A stretch of 64,000 nt of DNA from CAYNRG01 sp964399545. Its GTDB lineage: Bacteria > Bacillota_I > Bacilli_A > Erysipelotrichales > Erysipelotrichaceae. The DNA is taken from the NCBI GenBank assembly GCA_964399545.1, contig CAYNRG010000008.1:1-64000 (forward strand). The letters run 5' to 3'. Position numbers and translations under genes: made by a program. Under the pieces are notes generated by a model that made no database searches, was not told the DNA's origin, and saw nothing but the letters and a program-made list of their open reading frames with translations. Below, one piece after another: positions 35,677-45,826 of the stretch; position 1 is the first letter of the stretch; each line of letters begins with the position of its first letter.

Positions 35677-36994
35677 GGTTTTAGTAAGTTCTTTAATTTT
35701 GCTATCTTTGGTCGGTTGTAAGAAGAAGTTACCAGACACACCTATTTATAAAACAGAGTCCGAGGCCTCAGAAGCAATTTTTGCAATGTTCCAAAATAAT
35801 GATTTATCACAATGGGAATTGTTAGCCAATGAAGAAGTAGCTTCTTCATTAGGCAGAGAAAAGATAAGTAGTACTTGGCAAGAAGCAACAGAAAATGCTG
35901 GAGCATTCCAAAGTTTAGAAATTCATGTAAAGGAAGAAAGAGCTGATGGGCTAATTTATGGGTTATACCATTTTGAAAATGAAATTCTCAATGTTCAATT
36001 CCGATTAGATGATAATTTCAAGATACGTCATCTTTGGATATCAACCTATCCAAGCACTCCTGAAAATTATGAGGACGATCAAATTGTAGAGAAAGATTAT
36101 CGATTTGGGGTAGGACAAGGGTTAAATGGAAAATTAACTTTGCCCAAAGGAGTTGAGAATCCACCTGTTGTTATTTTGTTACAAGGGTCTGGGCAAACAA
36201 ATATGAATGAAGAAGTTTTTGCTGTTAAGCCTTTTGAAGATTTAGCACATGGATTAGCTCGTCGAGGAATTGCTAGTATTCGTTATGATAAACGATATTA
36301 TGATTTCCCTAATTGGAGTAATCCAGAAGATGTTAGTATTTCATGGGAATATTTATATGATGTTGAAGCGGTTATTGATGGAATAAATGATTTACCAGTA
36401 GATAAAGAAAAAATTTATTTGGTTGGTCATAGTCTTGGCGGGATGCTTTCTTTGAGAATTGCTGTAGAAAATGAAGAGATAGAAGGTGTGATTAGTTTAG
36501 CAGGAACTCCTCGTGGATTAGAAGAAGTTATGAGGAATCAAGCTGAACAAGCATTAAAGGATTTAAATTTTTCTAAAGAAGTGATTGAATCGGAGTTAAA
36601 TAAATTGGATGAAGAGATTGAAAAAATTCTATCCTTAACTGAGGATAGTGAGTCTTCTTTGATTTTATCAATTCCAACTGGTTATTGGTTAGAGTTGAAT
36701 CAATCAAAGGGAAAAGACTTTCTTTCTCAATTAACGGCTGATTTATTGATTTTACAGGGAGAAGAGGATTTTCAAGTAACAATGGAAAATGATTTTGCAG
36801 CATGGAAAAAAGAGACTGCTGGAATGTCTACTGTGATGATGAAGTCTTATCCAGGTTTAAATCATATGTTTATGACAAGCACTTCTCAAAGCGTTGCAGA
36901 TTATCAAGTAGAGAATCATGTTGATGAAGAGGTCTTAGATGATCTTGCCTTATGGATTTTAAGAAGAAAATTAAATGGAGATGAAAATGAATAA
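35657..36994 (+). CDS. Lipoprotein alpha/beta-hydrolase with DUF3887 domain
   Basis: 445-aa lipoprotein (signal MFNKISKVLVSSLILLSLVGC). The N-terminal third has a DUF3887-type fold (TESEASEAIFAMFQNND, then YGLYHFENEILNVQFR), and the rest is an alpha/beta hydrolase. The nucleophile elbow is GHSLGG; the probable acid is in LILQGEEDFQV and the His in LNHMF. The start overlaps the end of the preceding lipoprotein by 20 bases. It likely is an esterase or peptidase on the outer membrane face. Substrate not determined. Confidence 0.82.
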   Translation: MFNKISKVLVSSLILLSLVGCKKKLPDTPIYKTESEASEAIFAMFQNNDLSQWELLANEEVASSLGREKISSTWQEATENAGAFQSLEIHVKEERADGLIYGLYHFENEILNVQFRLDDNFKIRHLWISTYPSTPENYEDDQIVEKDYRFGVGQGLNGKLTLPKGVENPPVVILLQGSGQTNMNEEVFAVKPFEDLAHGLARRGIASIRYDKRYYDFPNWSNPEDVSISWEYLYDVEAVIDGINDLPVDKEKIYLVGHSLGGMLSLRIAVENEEIEGVISLAGTPRGLEEVMRNQAEQALKDLNFSKEVIESELNKLDEEIEKILSLTEDSESSLILSIPTGYWLELNQSKGKDFLSQLTADLLILQGEEDFQVTMENDFAAWKKETAGMSTVMMKSYPGLNHMFMTSTSQSVADYQVENHVDEEVLDDLALWILRRKLNGDENE

Positions 36995-38213
36995 GAAAAT
37001 GATGAAAAAATATGCTGAAATTGTAGTTCAAGAAGGAATCAATATTCAGCCTGGTCAAGATGTTGTAGTGAACGTATCCGTGAATAATACAGAATTTGCT
37101 AGATACCTTGTTGAAGAAGCTTATAAAGCAAAGGCTAGAAAAGTTTTTGTTAGATACCATGATGATGCTGTTTTAACGATGAAGGTAAAGTATCAAAAGC
37201 AGAAAGAATTAAATACACTTGAAAGTTTTGAAATTGAAAGAATGAAATATGATGCTGAGAAACTTCCGTGTTATATTCATGTAGTGGATAGTGATCCAGA
37301 TGGATTAAGCAAATTGAATATGAAAAAGTTCAATGCGATGAGAAAAGCATACTATCCTATTTCTAAGGAGTATAAAGATAAAATGGACAATCGATATCAA
37401 TGGGTCATTGTAGCGATGCCGTCCGTAGAATGGGCAAAGAAAGTATTCCCAGAGTTGCCGGCAAAAGAAGCTTTTAATGAGTTAGAGAGATTGATTATTC
37501 AGTGTATGCATTTAGATAAAGAAGATGCACTAAAAGAATGGAAGAAACATAAAAGGAATTTGAAGTCAAAAGCTAAGTTATTAAATCGATACCATTTTGA
37601 TTCTTTAACGTACACTTCAAGTAATGGTACAAAGTTCAAGGTGGGATTACACCCTAAACATGAGTGGTTAAGCGCAAATTTCAAACATCTTTTAGGTAAT
37701 GAGTATATTGCAAACATGCCTACTGAAGAAGTGTTTACAATGCCAGATAAGTATCGTGCAGATGGAATTGTTTATTCTACAAAACCACTATCCTATCAAG
37801 GAAACTTAATTGAAGATTTTAGCATTCGATTTAAAAAAGGAAAAGCGGTGAAAGTAAAGGCGAAAGTAGGTCAAGAATATCTTGAACAAATGATTGCAAT
37901 GGATGAGGGATCTGCTTATTTAGGAGAAGTAGCATTGGTGCCATTCAATTCTCCAATTAATAAGACAGAGGTTCTCTTTTACAACACATTATTTGATGAG
38001 AATGCAAGTTGTCACCTTGCTTTAGGATTTGGAATTAAGAATAGTCTTAAGGGATATGGAAAAATGACAAAAGAAGACTTAGAAAAAGAAAACTATAATG
38101 ATTCAATGAACCATGTTGATTTCATGGTGGGAGCTGAAGATTTAACGATTATCGGAACAACAATAGAGGGTGAAGAAGTGACTGTGTTCGAAAATGGTAT
38201 TTGGGCGATTTAG
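36987..38213 (+). CDS. M29-family aminopeptidase (PepS/AmpS type)
   Basis: Metal-dependent cytosolic aminopeptidase removing N-terminal residues. 408 aa from ATG 36987 (MNKKMMKKYAEIVVQEGINI), with GGAG six bases upstream, overlapping the preceding stop by eight bases. VALVPFNSPINKTEVLFYNT, LFDENASCHLALGFG and NHVDFMVGAEDLTIIGT carry the expected metal-ligand Glu, His and Asp residues of the family. Length is typical. Confidence 0.9.
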   Translation: MNKKMMKKYAEIVVQEGINIQPGQDVVVNVSVNNTEFARYLVEEAYKAKARKVFVRYHDDAVLTMKVKYQKQKELNTLESFEIERMKYDAEKLPCYIHVVDSDPDGLSKLNMKKFNAMRKAYYPISKEYKDKMDNRYQWVIVAMPSVEWAKKVFPELPAKEAFNELERLIIQCMHLDKEDALKEWKKHKRNLKSKAKLLNRYHFDSLTYTSSNGTKFKVGLHPKHEWLSANFKHLLGNEYIANMPTEEVFTMPDKYRADGIVYSTKPLSYQGNLIEDFSIRFKKGKAVKVKAKVGQEYLEQMIAMDEGSAYLGEVALVPFNSPINKTEVLFYNTLFDENASCHLALGFGIKNSLKGYGKMTKEDLEKENYNDSMNHVDFMVGAEDLTIIGTTIEGEEVTVFENGIWAI

Positions 38214-38257
38214 TAGAAGAGAGATCACTTAGAGTTAATTTAAATTATCTCGAGGAA

Positions 38258-38285
38258 GCACTGAACATAAGTTTTAGTGTTTTTC
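38258..38285 (+). terminator. Terminator of aminopeptidase gene
   Basis: CACT-GAAC (38259-38266) pairs imperfectly with GTTTT-AGTG (38271-38279) and is followed by a T-run. Confidence 0.55.
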
Positions 38286-38411
38286 TCTTCTTTGGAAAGG
38301 GAATAAAAAGAGTAGTTCATTGAGGATTTAAAAATTAAGAAAGAAATTTATAAAAAAAGTATGAAAAATGGAATAGAGTTGATATAATAAAACGGATGGA
38401 GGATAGAAATT

Positions 38412-40052
38412 ATGCCAATTTCTTGGGGAATAATCCTAGGCGGGTTTGGTTTGTTTATTTTTGGAATCAAATTCATGGGAGATGGACTAAAGAGTTTAGC
38501 AGGGGATCGATTACGAGAGTATATCGATAAATATACGACAAAGCCTTGGATGGCGGTAGGTATGGGAGCTATAATTACTGTAGCGATTCAGTCTTCTTCG
38601 GCAACAACAGCGATTGTTATCGGGCTTGTTCGTGCTGGACTTATGCGACTAGAACAAGCAGCTGGAGTGATTATGGGGGCCAATATTGGAACGACAATTA
38701 CTGCTTTTATTATTGGTTTAAAAGTAGAGCGGTATGCCCTGTATTTTGTTTTTCTAGGGGCTGTAGTATATTGCTTTGGTAAACGGAAAAAAGCTCATTA
38801 TATTGGAGAAGTTATTTTAGGATTTGGACTTTTATTTTATGGATTAAAAATTATGGGAGATGCTTTAAAGCTCCTAAAAGATACAGCTCAATTTATTTCA
38901 TTTGCAGAAGCTGCAGGGGATACACCGGTTCTGGCTTTGTTTGCTGGAACAGTCATGACTGCGTTAATTCAATCATCTTCTGCGGTAATAGGAATTGTTC
39001 AAAAAATTTATGAATCAGGTGGAATGCCACTGATTGCAGCAGTTGCGTTTGTTTTTGGATCTAATATCGGAACGACCGTAACGGGAATATTCGCCTCAAT
39101 TGGGGGATCGTTAGCTGCTCGAAGAACGGCAGGAATTCATATTTTATTTAATGTGCTAGGAACAGCTATCGGAATGATATTCTTAGTGCCATATGTGAAT
39201 ATTGTTGCTTATTTAACAGCTCAGTATAATTTATCACCAATGATGCAAATTGCGGTTGCCCATATTCTCTTTAATGTGGTAACAACTTTGTTGTTCTTCC
39301 CATTCTTGAGACAAATGTGTGATTTGGTGAGGAAGTTAGTTCCAGGGAACGAACCAGAGCGTATTGATATTAACATTGATGAGTTAAATGAATTATTACC
39401 ACATACTTTGCCAAGCTCTGCTTTAAATGTGGCGAAGGAAGCGGTAATTAAGATGAGTAGTGCAGTAGAACATAATGCAAAAATGGTTCATACTTATATG
39501 AATAATCCAAAAGCAAACTCTGAAGACTATGAGCAAATTCAACAGGGAGAATCTATGATTAATGGATTAGACCGAAAAATTACAAATTACTTGCTTCTTA
39601 TTGCAAAAGAAAATTTGACTGATAAAGAAGGATTTGAGAATAACTTGCATCTTCAAGTAGTTAAAAATTTTGAAAGAATTGGAGACTTATCTGTGAATGT
39701 ATCTGAATTTTTAATGATGATTAAAGATGAGCGCTCAGAATTTACACCAGAGGCTATGGAAGAATTAAATGGCATGTTTAACTTGTTTTTCCACATGTTT
39801 AATTCAGCTATAGATATTTATATGACAAAAAACTATTCAAAATATACAGCCTTACAAGAGGATGAGAATTACATGGACTTATTGGAATTTGAAGCTAGAC
39901 AAAACCATTTTAAGAGAATGGGAAAAGGCGAATGTTCAGGACAAGTCGCAGGATCTGTATATTGTGATATTTTAAGTAATTTAGAGAGAATGGCAGACCA
40001 CTGTTGTAACGTTGCAAAAGCGGTATTTATAGAGCGGGATGATGAAGAATAA
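38412..40052 (+). CDS. Na/Pi cotransporter family protein with PhoU-like domain
   Basis: Sodium-dependent phosphate transporter. 546 aa. The membrane part (1-about 310) holds two inverted PNaS repeats with the signature QSSSA motifs (VAIQSSSATTAIV and ALIQSSSAVIGIV) and NIGTT twice. The cytosolic C-terminal half is a PhoU-like helical bundle (NFERIGDLSVNVSEF, NLERMADHCCNVAKA), which often regulates transport. A TGATATAAT box lies about 30 bases upstream. Single-gene unit, terminator after. Confidence 0.92.
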   Translation: MPISWGIILGGFGLFIFGIKFMGDGLKSLAGDRLREYIDKYTTKPWMAVGMGAIITVAIQSSSATTAIVIGLVRAGLMRLEQAAGVIMGANIGTTITAFIIGLKVERYALYFVFLGAVVYCFGKRKKAHYIGEVILGFGLLFYGLKIMGDALKLLKDTAQFISFAEAAGDTPVLALFAGTVMTALIQSSSAVIGIVQKIYESGGMPLIAAVAFVFGSNIGTTVTGIFASIGGSLAARRTAGIHILFNVLGTAIGMIFLVPYVNIVAYLTAQYNLSPMMQIAVAHILFNVVTTLLFFPFLRQMCDLVRKLVPGNEPERIDINIDELNELLPHTLPSSALNVAKEAVIKMSSAVEHNAKMVHTYMNNPKANSEDYEQIQQGESMINGLDRKITNYLLLIAKENLTDKEGFENNLHLQVVKNFERIGDLSVNVSEFLMMIKDERSEFTPEAMEELNGMFNLFFHMFNSAIDIYMTKNYSKYTALQEDENYMDLLEFEARQNHFKRMGKGECSGQVAGSVYCDILSNLERMADHCCNVAKAVFIERDDEE

Positions 40053-40076
40053 TCCATCAGTTTTGATGGGTTTTTT
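40053..40076 (+). terminator. Terminator of Na/Pi transporter gene
   Basis: CCATCA (40054-40059) pairs with TGATGG (40064-40069), followed by six T. Confidence 0.85.
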
Positions 40077-40095
40077 CTTAAGGGGGAAAACGTAG

Positions 40096-40761
40096 ATGGT
40101 TAATAATGAATGGACCACATTTTTAAAGAATGAATTTGAAAAACCATATTTTAAAATATTGGCAGAATTTGTTCATCAAGAGTATGAAGAGAAAGTTATT
40201 TTTCCTCAAAAAGAGGATATCTTTTCGGCCTTTGGTTCTACTGATTTTTCAAAAGTGAAAGTAGTGTTGTTGGGGCAAGATCCCTATCATGGTCCTGATC
40301 AAGCTCATGGAATGTGTTTTTCTGTACAAAAAGGAATTGTCATTCCGCCTAGTTTAAAGAATATTTACAAAGAACTAGAAGCCGATGTGGGTTGCATTAT
40401 TCCAACACATGGATATTTGATGAAATGGGCTGAACAAGGAGTATTTTTACTTAATACAATTTTGACAGTAGAACAAGGAAAACCTCTTTCACATAAAGGA
40501 AAAGGGTGGGAAGTTTTTACCGACGAAGTGATTAGGAAGCTAAATGATAGAGAAGATTCCTTAGTTTTCCTTTTATGGGGAGCCAATGCTAGAAGTAAGA
40601 AAAAGTTAATAACGAATACTAATCATTTAATTATAGAAGGTCCACATCCATCTCCTTTATCAGCCCATCGTGGTTTTTTTGGATCAAGACCATTTTCTCA
40701 AATTAATAATTGGTTAAAAGAAAAGGGAAAAGAGCCTATTGATTGGCAGATAGAGGAATAA
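40096..40761 (+). CDS. ung: Uracil-DNA glycosylase
   Basis: Removes uracil from DNA to start base-excision repair. 221 aa, family 1. The water-activating loop is GQDPYHGP with D62. The uracil pocket contains GMCFSVQKG and VFLLWGANA, and the Leu loop is HPSPLSAHRGFFGS with catalytic His. Full length. Three bases separate it from folC, so they are probably co-transcribed. Confidence 0.96.
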   Translation: MVNNEWTTFLKNEFEKPYFKILAEFVHQEYEEKVIFPQKEDIFSAFGSTDFSKVKVVLLGQDPYHGPDQAHGMCFSVQKGIVIPPSLKNIYKELEADVGCIIPTHGYLMKWAEQGVFLLNTILTVEQGKPLSHKGKGWEVFTDEVIRKLNDREDSLVFLLWGANARSKKKLITNTNHLIIEGPHPSPLSAHRGFFGSRPFSQINNWLKEKGKEPIDWQIEE

Positions 40762-40764
40762 ATT

Positions 40765-41955
40765 ATGTTTAAAACAGCAGCAGAAGCAATTAACTGGGTG
40801 ATGGAGCAACGATCTGTTCGTTGTGGGCTAGATCAATTTAAAGAAGTGATGAAAGACTTAGGTAATCCGCAAGATAGCTTTAAAAGTATTCATGTTGCAG
40901 GAACTAATGGAAAAGGAAGCACAGTTCAATTTATTCAAGAGATATTAATGGAAGCAGGCTATAAAGTTGGAGCTTTCACATCACCACATTTAGTATCTCA
41001 CCAAGATAGAATTCGAGTACAAGGTCAATGGATTCCAGATGAATCATTTTTAAGAATTATTAATCACCATTATGAGTGCATTACCAAACATAACATGAAT
41101 ATGTTTGAAATTGATACTTTGATTATGAGTGAATACTTTAAAGAGGAACAAGTAGATTTTGGATTGATTGAAGTTGGTATTGGCGGAAGGCGGGACAGTA
41201 CAAATTGCCTTAGTCACCCCTGCGCTAGTGTGATTGTATCGGTGGGTTATGATCATTGTGATTTGCTAGGAGCAACATTGGAATCAATTACTAAAGAAAA
41301 AGCGGGAATTATAAAAAAAGAAGGATTATGTGTGGTCGGAGAGATGCCTTCTGAAGTTATTCAGGTTCTGATGGAAGAGGCTGAACGTAAGAAAGCTACG
41401 TTAATCTTTGCGAAGGAGCTTGAAGAATCTGTAGAATTATCTAGCTTTGCACAATACCAACGAAAGAATGCAGCAGTAGCATTAGAGGTCATTAATCAGT
41501 TAGAAGAAAAGGGAGTTATTAAAGTAACAGAGGAACAAAAAGAAAAGGGACTTTGGAAAAGTAACTGGCCAGGTCGTTATGAGTTGATGGAGGAAAGTCC
41601 GAGAATTATTCTAGATGGAGCACATAATGCCGAAGGAATTCTTGCTTTAACACAGTCTATACAGAACGAACAAGCACCGATAGTGATTATTTTTTCCGTG
41701 TTGATGGATAAGGCAGTAGATGAAATGATGAACGAGTTAGTCAAAGTAGCTGATTATATCTTTGTGGTTGAATTTGATTTTTATCGCGCATTGAAAGTAA
41801 AGGATTATCCTAAGATGGAAAAAGTGCACCAATCTGCATCTTTTGAAGAAGCATTGCAGCAAGCTCGTCAGATTGTAAAAAAAGAGGGAACTATTCTGTG
41901 TTGTGGATCTTTATATTTTATTAGTGAGATTAGGAAGAAATGGAAAAGCAAATAG
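40765..41955 (+). CDS. folC: Folylpolyglutamate/dihydrofolate synthase
   Basis: ATP-dependent enzyme adding glutamates to folate, and possibly making dihydrofolate. 396 aa, at the short end for FolC. P-loop HVAGTNGKGSTVQF, then TSPHLVSHQDRIRV, IGIGGRRDSTN-type VGIGGRRDSTNCL and EKAGIIKK. The Mur-ligase C-terminal domain has ILDGAHNAEG. It follows ung and ends only one base before the glgC cre site. Confidence 0.92.
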   Translation: MFKTAAEAINWVMEQRSVRCGLDQFKEVMKDLGNPQDSFKSIHVAGTNGKGSTVQFIQEILMEAGYKVGAFTSPHLVSHQDRIRVQGQWIPDESFLRIINHHYECITKHNMNMFEIDTLIMSEYFKEEQVDFGLIEVGIGGRRDSTNCLSHPCASVIVSVGYDHCDLLGATLESITKEKAGIIKKEGLCVVGEMPSEVIQVLMEEAERKKATLIFAKELEESVELSSFAQYQRKNAAVALEVINQLEEKGVIKVTEEQKEKGLWKSNWPGRYELMEESPRIILDGAHNAEGILALTQSIQNEQAPIVIIFSVLMDKAVDEMMNELVKVADYIFVVEFDFYRALKVKDYPKMEKVHQSASFEEALQQARQIVKKEGTILCCGSLYFISEIRKKWKSK

Positions 41956-41956
41956 G

Positions 41957-41970
41957 TGAAAACGCTTTCA
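41957..41970 (+). promoter_or_regulatory. cre box (CcpA site) over the glgC promoter
   Basis: TGAAAACGCTTTCA is a near-perfect palindromic catabolite-responsive element. It overlaps the -35 region of the glgC promoter, a position usually giving repression by CcpA with HPr-Ser-P. Confidence 0.8.
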
Positions 41971-41994
41971 TATTTTGAGTGAAAGTGGTATAAT
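41966..41994 (+). promoter_or_regulatory. Promoter of glgCDA operon
   Basis: An extended -10, TGGTATAAT (ends 41994), lies 17 bases after a weak -35 TTTCAT (41966-41971) that is inside the cre box. Start of transcription near 42001. Confidence 0.7.
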
Positions 41995-42025
41995 AAAAGA
42001 AAGTAGATAGAGGAGGACAGAAGGT

Positions 42026-43165
42026 ATGCAACATCATGAAATGGTAGCAATGATTTTAGCTGGAGGTAGAGGTTCAAGGCTTCACGAGTTAACCAAGAAA
42101 GTAGCTAAGCCTGCAGTGCATTATGGTGGGAAATATCGAATTATTGATTTCCCTTTGAGCAACTGTGCTAATTCTGGAATTAATGTTGTGGGAGTATTAA
42201 CACAATATGAGTCCATCTTGTTGAATTCGTATGTTGCAAGAGACCATCATTGGGGATTAGATGCAAAAGATAGTGGTGTCTTTGTTTTACCTCCTCGAGA
42301 AAAAGATGAAAAAGGGTTTGGAGTGTATCGTGGAACTGCGGATGCAATTACTCAAAATATTGACTTTTTAGATCAAATGGATGCTGAGTATCTTCTTGTC
42401 TTATCGGGAGACCATATTTACAAAATGAATTATGATAAGATGTTGCGTCTGCATAAAAAAGTTCAGGCTGATGCAACGATTGCGGTTTTGGAAGTTCCTT
42501 TAGAAGAAGCGAAGCGCTTTGGAATTATGAATACAGATGAAGAGGGACGGATTGTTGAATTTGAGGAGAAACCAGAAAACCCAAAAAGTAATCTGGCTTC
42601 AATGGGGATTTATATTTTTAACTATAAAGAGTTAAGGAAATACTTAATCGAAGATGAGGAAAATCCAAATTCTACTCATGATTTTGGGAAAGACATTATT
42701 CCAATGTACTTAAGAGACAACAAAAATTTGGCTGCTTATCAATTTAATGGTTATTGGAAAGATGTAGGAACTGTAGATAGTCTTTGGCAAGCGAATATGG
42801 ATTTATTGGAACTAGAAAATGAATTAGACCTTTCAGATGAGTCTTGGAAAATTTATACAGAGGATGTGAATGCGTTTCCTCAATCAATCCGAGAAGATGC
42901 AATCATCGATAATGCATATATTACACAAGGGTGTCAAATTGAAGGAACTATAAAAAATTCAGTTATTTTTACAAATTCAATTGTTGAAGAAGATGCAGAA
43001 GTGGTTGATAGTGTCATTATGACTGATGTAAAGATTGAAAAAGGGGCTAAAGTATATCGTGCTATTGTAGCTGATGGAGCTGTGATAAAAAAAGGGTGTA
43101 CGGTAGGTTCATTAGACAGTAAGAATATCTTGCTGGTTCCAAAAGAAGTAAAGGAGGAAGAGTAA
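42026..43165 (+). CDS. glgC: Glucose-1-phosphate adenylyltransferase
   Basis: Makes ADP-glucose from glucose-1-phosphate and ATP, the committing step of glycogen synthesis. 379 aa. ILAGGRGSRLHELTKK holds the nucleotide-binding loop, followed by KPAVHYGGKYRIIDFPLSNC. Then LSGDHIYKMNY and the C-terminal left-handed beta-helix repeats (about 290-370). It pairs with glgD one base downstream, as GlgC and GlgD form a mixed enzyme in Firmicutes. Confidence 0.96.
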   Translation: MQHHEMVAMILAGGRGSRLHELTKKVAKPAVHYGGKYRIIDFPLSNCANSGINVVGVLTQYESILLNSYVARDHHWGLDAKDSGVFVLPPREKDEKGFGVYRGTADAITQNIDFLDQMDAEYLLVLSGDHIYKMNYDKMLRLHKKVQADATIAVLEVPLEEAKRFGIMNTDEEGRIVEFEEKPENPKSNLASMGIYIFNYKELRKYLIEDEENPNSTHDFGKDIIPMYLRDNKNLAAYQFNGYWKDVGTVDSLWQANMDLLELENELDLSDESWKIYTEDVNAFPQSIREDAIIDNAYITQGCQIEGTIKNSVIFTNSIVEEDAEVVDSVIMTDVKIEKGAKVYRAIVADGAVIKKGCTVGSLDSKNILLVPKEVKEEE

Positions 43166-43166
43166 A

Positions 43167-44279
43167 ATGATTGATGCAATTGGAATTATTAATTTTGAAG
43201 ATTCCTCAGTAAAGATTGAGGGATTAGAAGAGTTTAGACCTCTTCCAGCTATTAGCTTTTATGGACGTTATCGTATGATTGATTTTATTTTATCGAATAT
43301 GACTAACTCAGGAGTGGAACAAATTTTGGTTCACATCAAAGAAAAGCCGCGAAGTGTTATTGATCATTTGGGAACAGGTCAGCATTACAATATTAATTCA
43401 AAGCGAGGCCGATTAAGGATGCTGTATGGAGAAAGTAAATTTATTTCAGATATTTATAATACAGATATTCGCAGTTTTATAGAAAACTTACAGTATGTAG
43501 AGGTAGCTAATCAAGAGTATGTTGTGGTAGCGCCAAGTTATATGGTTTATCGCGTTAATTTCGAGGATGTTTTGAAGGCCCATAGTGAGTCCGATGCAGA
43601 TATCAGTATTTTATATCATCCAACCAACAAAGCTAATAGTATTTTTGTGAATTGTGATTCCTTAATTTTATCTGCAGGAGAGAGAGTTGTAGGCTTTGAT
43701 AAGAATTTAGGAACACATGCAGAACAGTATATTTCTTTAGAGGCGTATGTGATGAAACGCGAATTATTTATTGATTTAGTTCGAAGAGCAGCGAAGAAGA
43801 GTGAATTATATTGGTTTAAAGATATACTTCATGATGTTCATCGCGAATTTAATATTAAAGGATATAAGGTGGACGATTATGTGGCTTGTATTAATTCATT
43901 GGAGTCATATTACCACTTTAGTATGGATTTAAAGAATGTTCGTAAGGCAAATCTTTTTTCTAAAAATTGGCCTTTACATACAATGACAAACGATTCACCT
44001 CCAACACGATATAGTAAAGGTGCTGAAGTGAAATCTAGTATTGTTGCCAATGGATGTCATATTGATGGAAAGATTAAATCTTGCGTTATAGGAAGAAATG
44101 TCATTATTGAAGATGGTGCTGTTGTCAAAAACTCAGTTCTTTTATCGGGAGCATTTGTTGCTAAAGGAGCTAAGTTAAATCATGTTATTGTGGATAAAAG
44201 CGCGATGATTAGCAATGTAAAAGAAATAGAAGGAACAGAAGAAAAACCAATTTATGTACGAAGAAAGTCAGTGATTTAA
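43167..44279 (+). CDS. glgD: GlgD, regulatory partner of GlgC
   Basis: GlgC-like subunit of the glucose-1-phosphate adenylyltransferase, usually poorly active alone and stimulating GlgC. 370 aa. The N-terminal loop is replaced by AIGIINFEDSSVKIEGLEEF, lacking GGxGxRL, while RPLPAISFYGRYRMIDFILS is kept. C-terminal beta-helix repeats (about 285-360). Lies between glgC and glgA in one operon. Confidence 0.93.
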   Translation: MIDAIGIINFEDSSVKIEGLEEFRPLPAISFYGRYRMIDFILSNMTNSGVEQILVHIKEKPRSVIDHLGTGQHYNINSKRGRLRMLYGESKFISDIYNTDIRSFIENLQYVEVANQEYVVVAPSYMVYRVNFEDVLKAHSESDADISILYHPTNKANSIFVNCDSLILSAGERVVGFDKNLGTHAEQYISLEAYVMKRELFIDLVRRAAKKSELYWFKDILHDVHREFNIKGYKVDDYVACINSLESYYHFSMDLKNVRKANLFSKNWPLHTMTNDSPPTRYSKGAEVKSSIVANGCHIDGKIKSCVIGRNVIIEDGAVVKNSVLLSGAFVAKGAKLNHVIVDKSAMISNVKEIEGTEEKPIYVRRKSVI

Positions 44280-44297
44280 GTCAGGGAGGAGAAAGCA

Positions 44298-45737
44298 ATG
44301 AGTTCAATTTTATTTGTAGCAGCAGAAGGACTTCCTTTCATTAAAACTGGAGGGTTAGCGGATGTTATTGGATCCTTACCTAAAAATTTAGTTCAGAAAA
44401 ATTATGATGTTCGTGTGGTTTTACCTTTGTATAAAAAAATTGCATTGAATTATCGACCTCAGTTTAAAAAAGTAGGAATGAAAAGTATTAAGAGTGGAAT
44501 CATTGATACTGTCGCGACATATTTTGAGATGAAGGTAGATGGAGTAGTCTATTATTTTATCGAGCATCAAAACTATTTTGAGCGTGATAAGTTATATGGT
44601 TATGACGATGATGGGGAACGATTTGCTTTTTTCCAACGAGCAGCTATTGAACTATTAGATGAAATTTCATTTTATCCAAAGATTATGCATACGCATGATT
44701 GGCATACGGGAATGATTCCAGCATTATGCAAGATTCAATATGGAAATCATCCAGAAATTAGCAAAATTAAACATGTGTATACTATTCATAACTTGGCGTT
44801 TAAAGGAAATTATTCAAGAGATATTTTGGGAAGTTGTTTTGGGCTATCTTTTCAGCATTATCAAGATGGATCCATGCGTTATGATGGTGGAATTTCATTT
44901 ATGAAGACAGGAATTGTCTATGCGGATAAAATCTCAACGGTATCCCCAACATACTCCTATGAAATTTTAACTCCTGAGTATGGAGAGAAATTGGAAGAAG
45001 TTTTAAAGTGGAGAAAAGAAGATTTATGGGGAATCGTAAATGGTATTGATATTGATCACTGGAACTCTCAAAAAGATGAGTCCTTAGTTAAAAATTATAC
45101 AGCACGCTCAGTTAAATCTGGTAAAAAAGCAAATAAGTTAGCTTTACAAAAAGAACTTGGGTTAAGAGAAGCTGCGGATGTACTTTTGGTAGGAATGGTA
45201 TCGCGATTAACTTATCAAAAAGGAATCTCAATGATTCTTGAAAAGATGAGTGATATTATGGGATTAGATATTCAGTTGATCGTTCTTGGAAGTGGTGAAG
45301 AAGAAGCTGAACAATCATTTAAAGAAATGGAAGGGAAATATAGACGCCGTGCTGTATATTATTGTGGGTATAATGAAGAATTAGCACACCGCATTTATGC
45401 CGGTAGTGATTTATTTTTAATGCCATCGTTATATGAACCTTGTGGGTTAAGTCAATTATTAGCCTTAAGGTATGGCTCTTTGCCTTTGGTTCGAGAAACA
45501 GGAGGGCTAAAGGATACAGTTCATCCTTTTAATCAATACACAAATGAAGGAAATGGATTTAGTTTTTGGGCATTTAATAAAGAAGATATGTATAATACAC
45601 TTCGGTTTGCAGCAGATACTTACTATACTAATCGCCAAAGTTGGGATAAAATAGTTCAAAATGCAATGAACAGTGATGTTAGTTGGGAAGCCAGTGCAAA
45701 GTTATATGAAGAGATGTATGATCTTTTATTAAAGTAA
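44298..45737 (+). CDS. glgA: Glycogen synthase
   Basis: GT5 transferase extending alpha-1,4-glucan from ADP-glucose. 479 aa. N-terminal KTGGLADVIGSLPK is the ADP-glucose lysine motif. HTHDWHTGMIPA, TIHNLAFKG and the C-terminal SLYEPCGLSQLLALRYGSLP with the catalytic Glu are standard. Last gene of glgCDA. A terminator follows within 100 bases. Confidence 0.96.
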   Translation: MSSILFVAAEGLPFIKTGGLADVIGSLPKNLVQKNYDVRVVLPLYKKIALNYRPQFKKVGMKSIKSGIIDTVATYFEMKVDGVVYYFIEHQNYFERDKLYGYDDDGERFAFFQRAAIELLDEISFYPKIMHTHDWHTGMIPALCKIQYGNHPEISKIKHVYTIHNLAFKGNYSRDILGSCFGLSFQHYQDGSMRYDGGISFMKTGIVYADKISTVSPTYSYEILTPEYGEKLEEVLKWRKEDLWGIVNGIDIDHWNSQKDESLVKNYTARSVKSGKKANKLALQKELGLREAADVLLVGMVSRLTYQKGISMILEKMSDIMGLDIQLIVLGSGEEEAEQSFKEMEGKYRRRAVYYCGYNEELAHRIYAGSDLFLMPSLYEPCGLSQLLALRYGSLPLVRETGGLKDTVHPFNQYTNEGNGFSFWAFNKEDMYNTLRFAADTYYTNRQSWDKIVQNAMNSDVSWEASAKLYEEMYDLLLK

Positions 45738-45826
45738 CAAGTAAAATAAGACGTTATGATTTGCTATGTGGAGGTATTAAATTCTATTTGGGCACTTCAA
45801 GGAATTTCGAGTGAAGAAAGTAAGAG

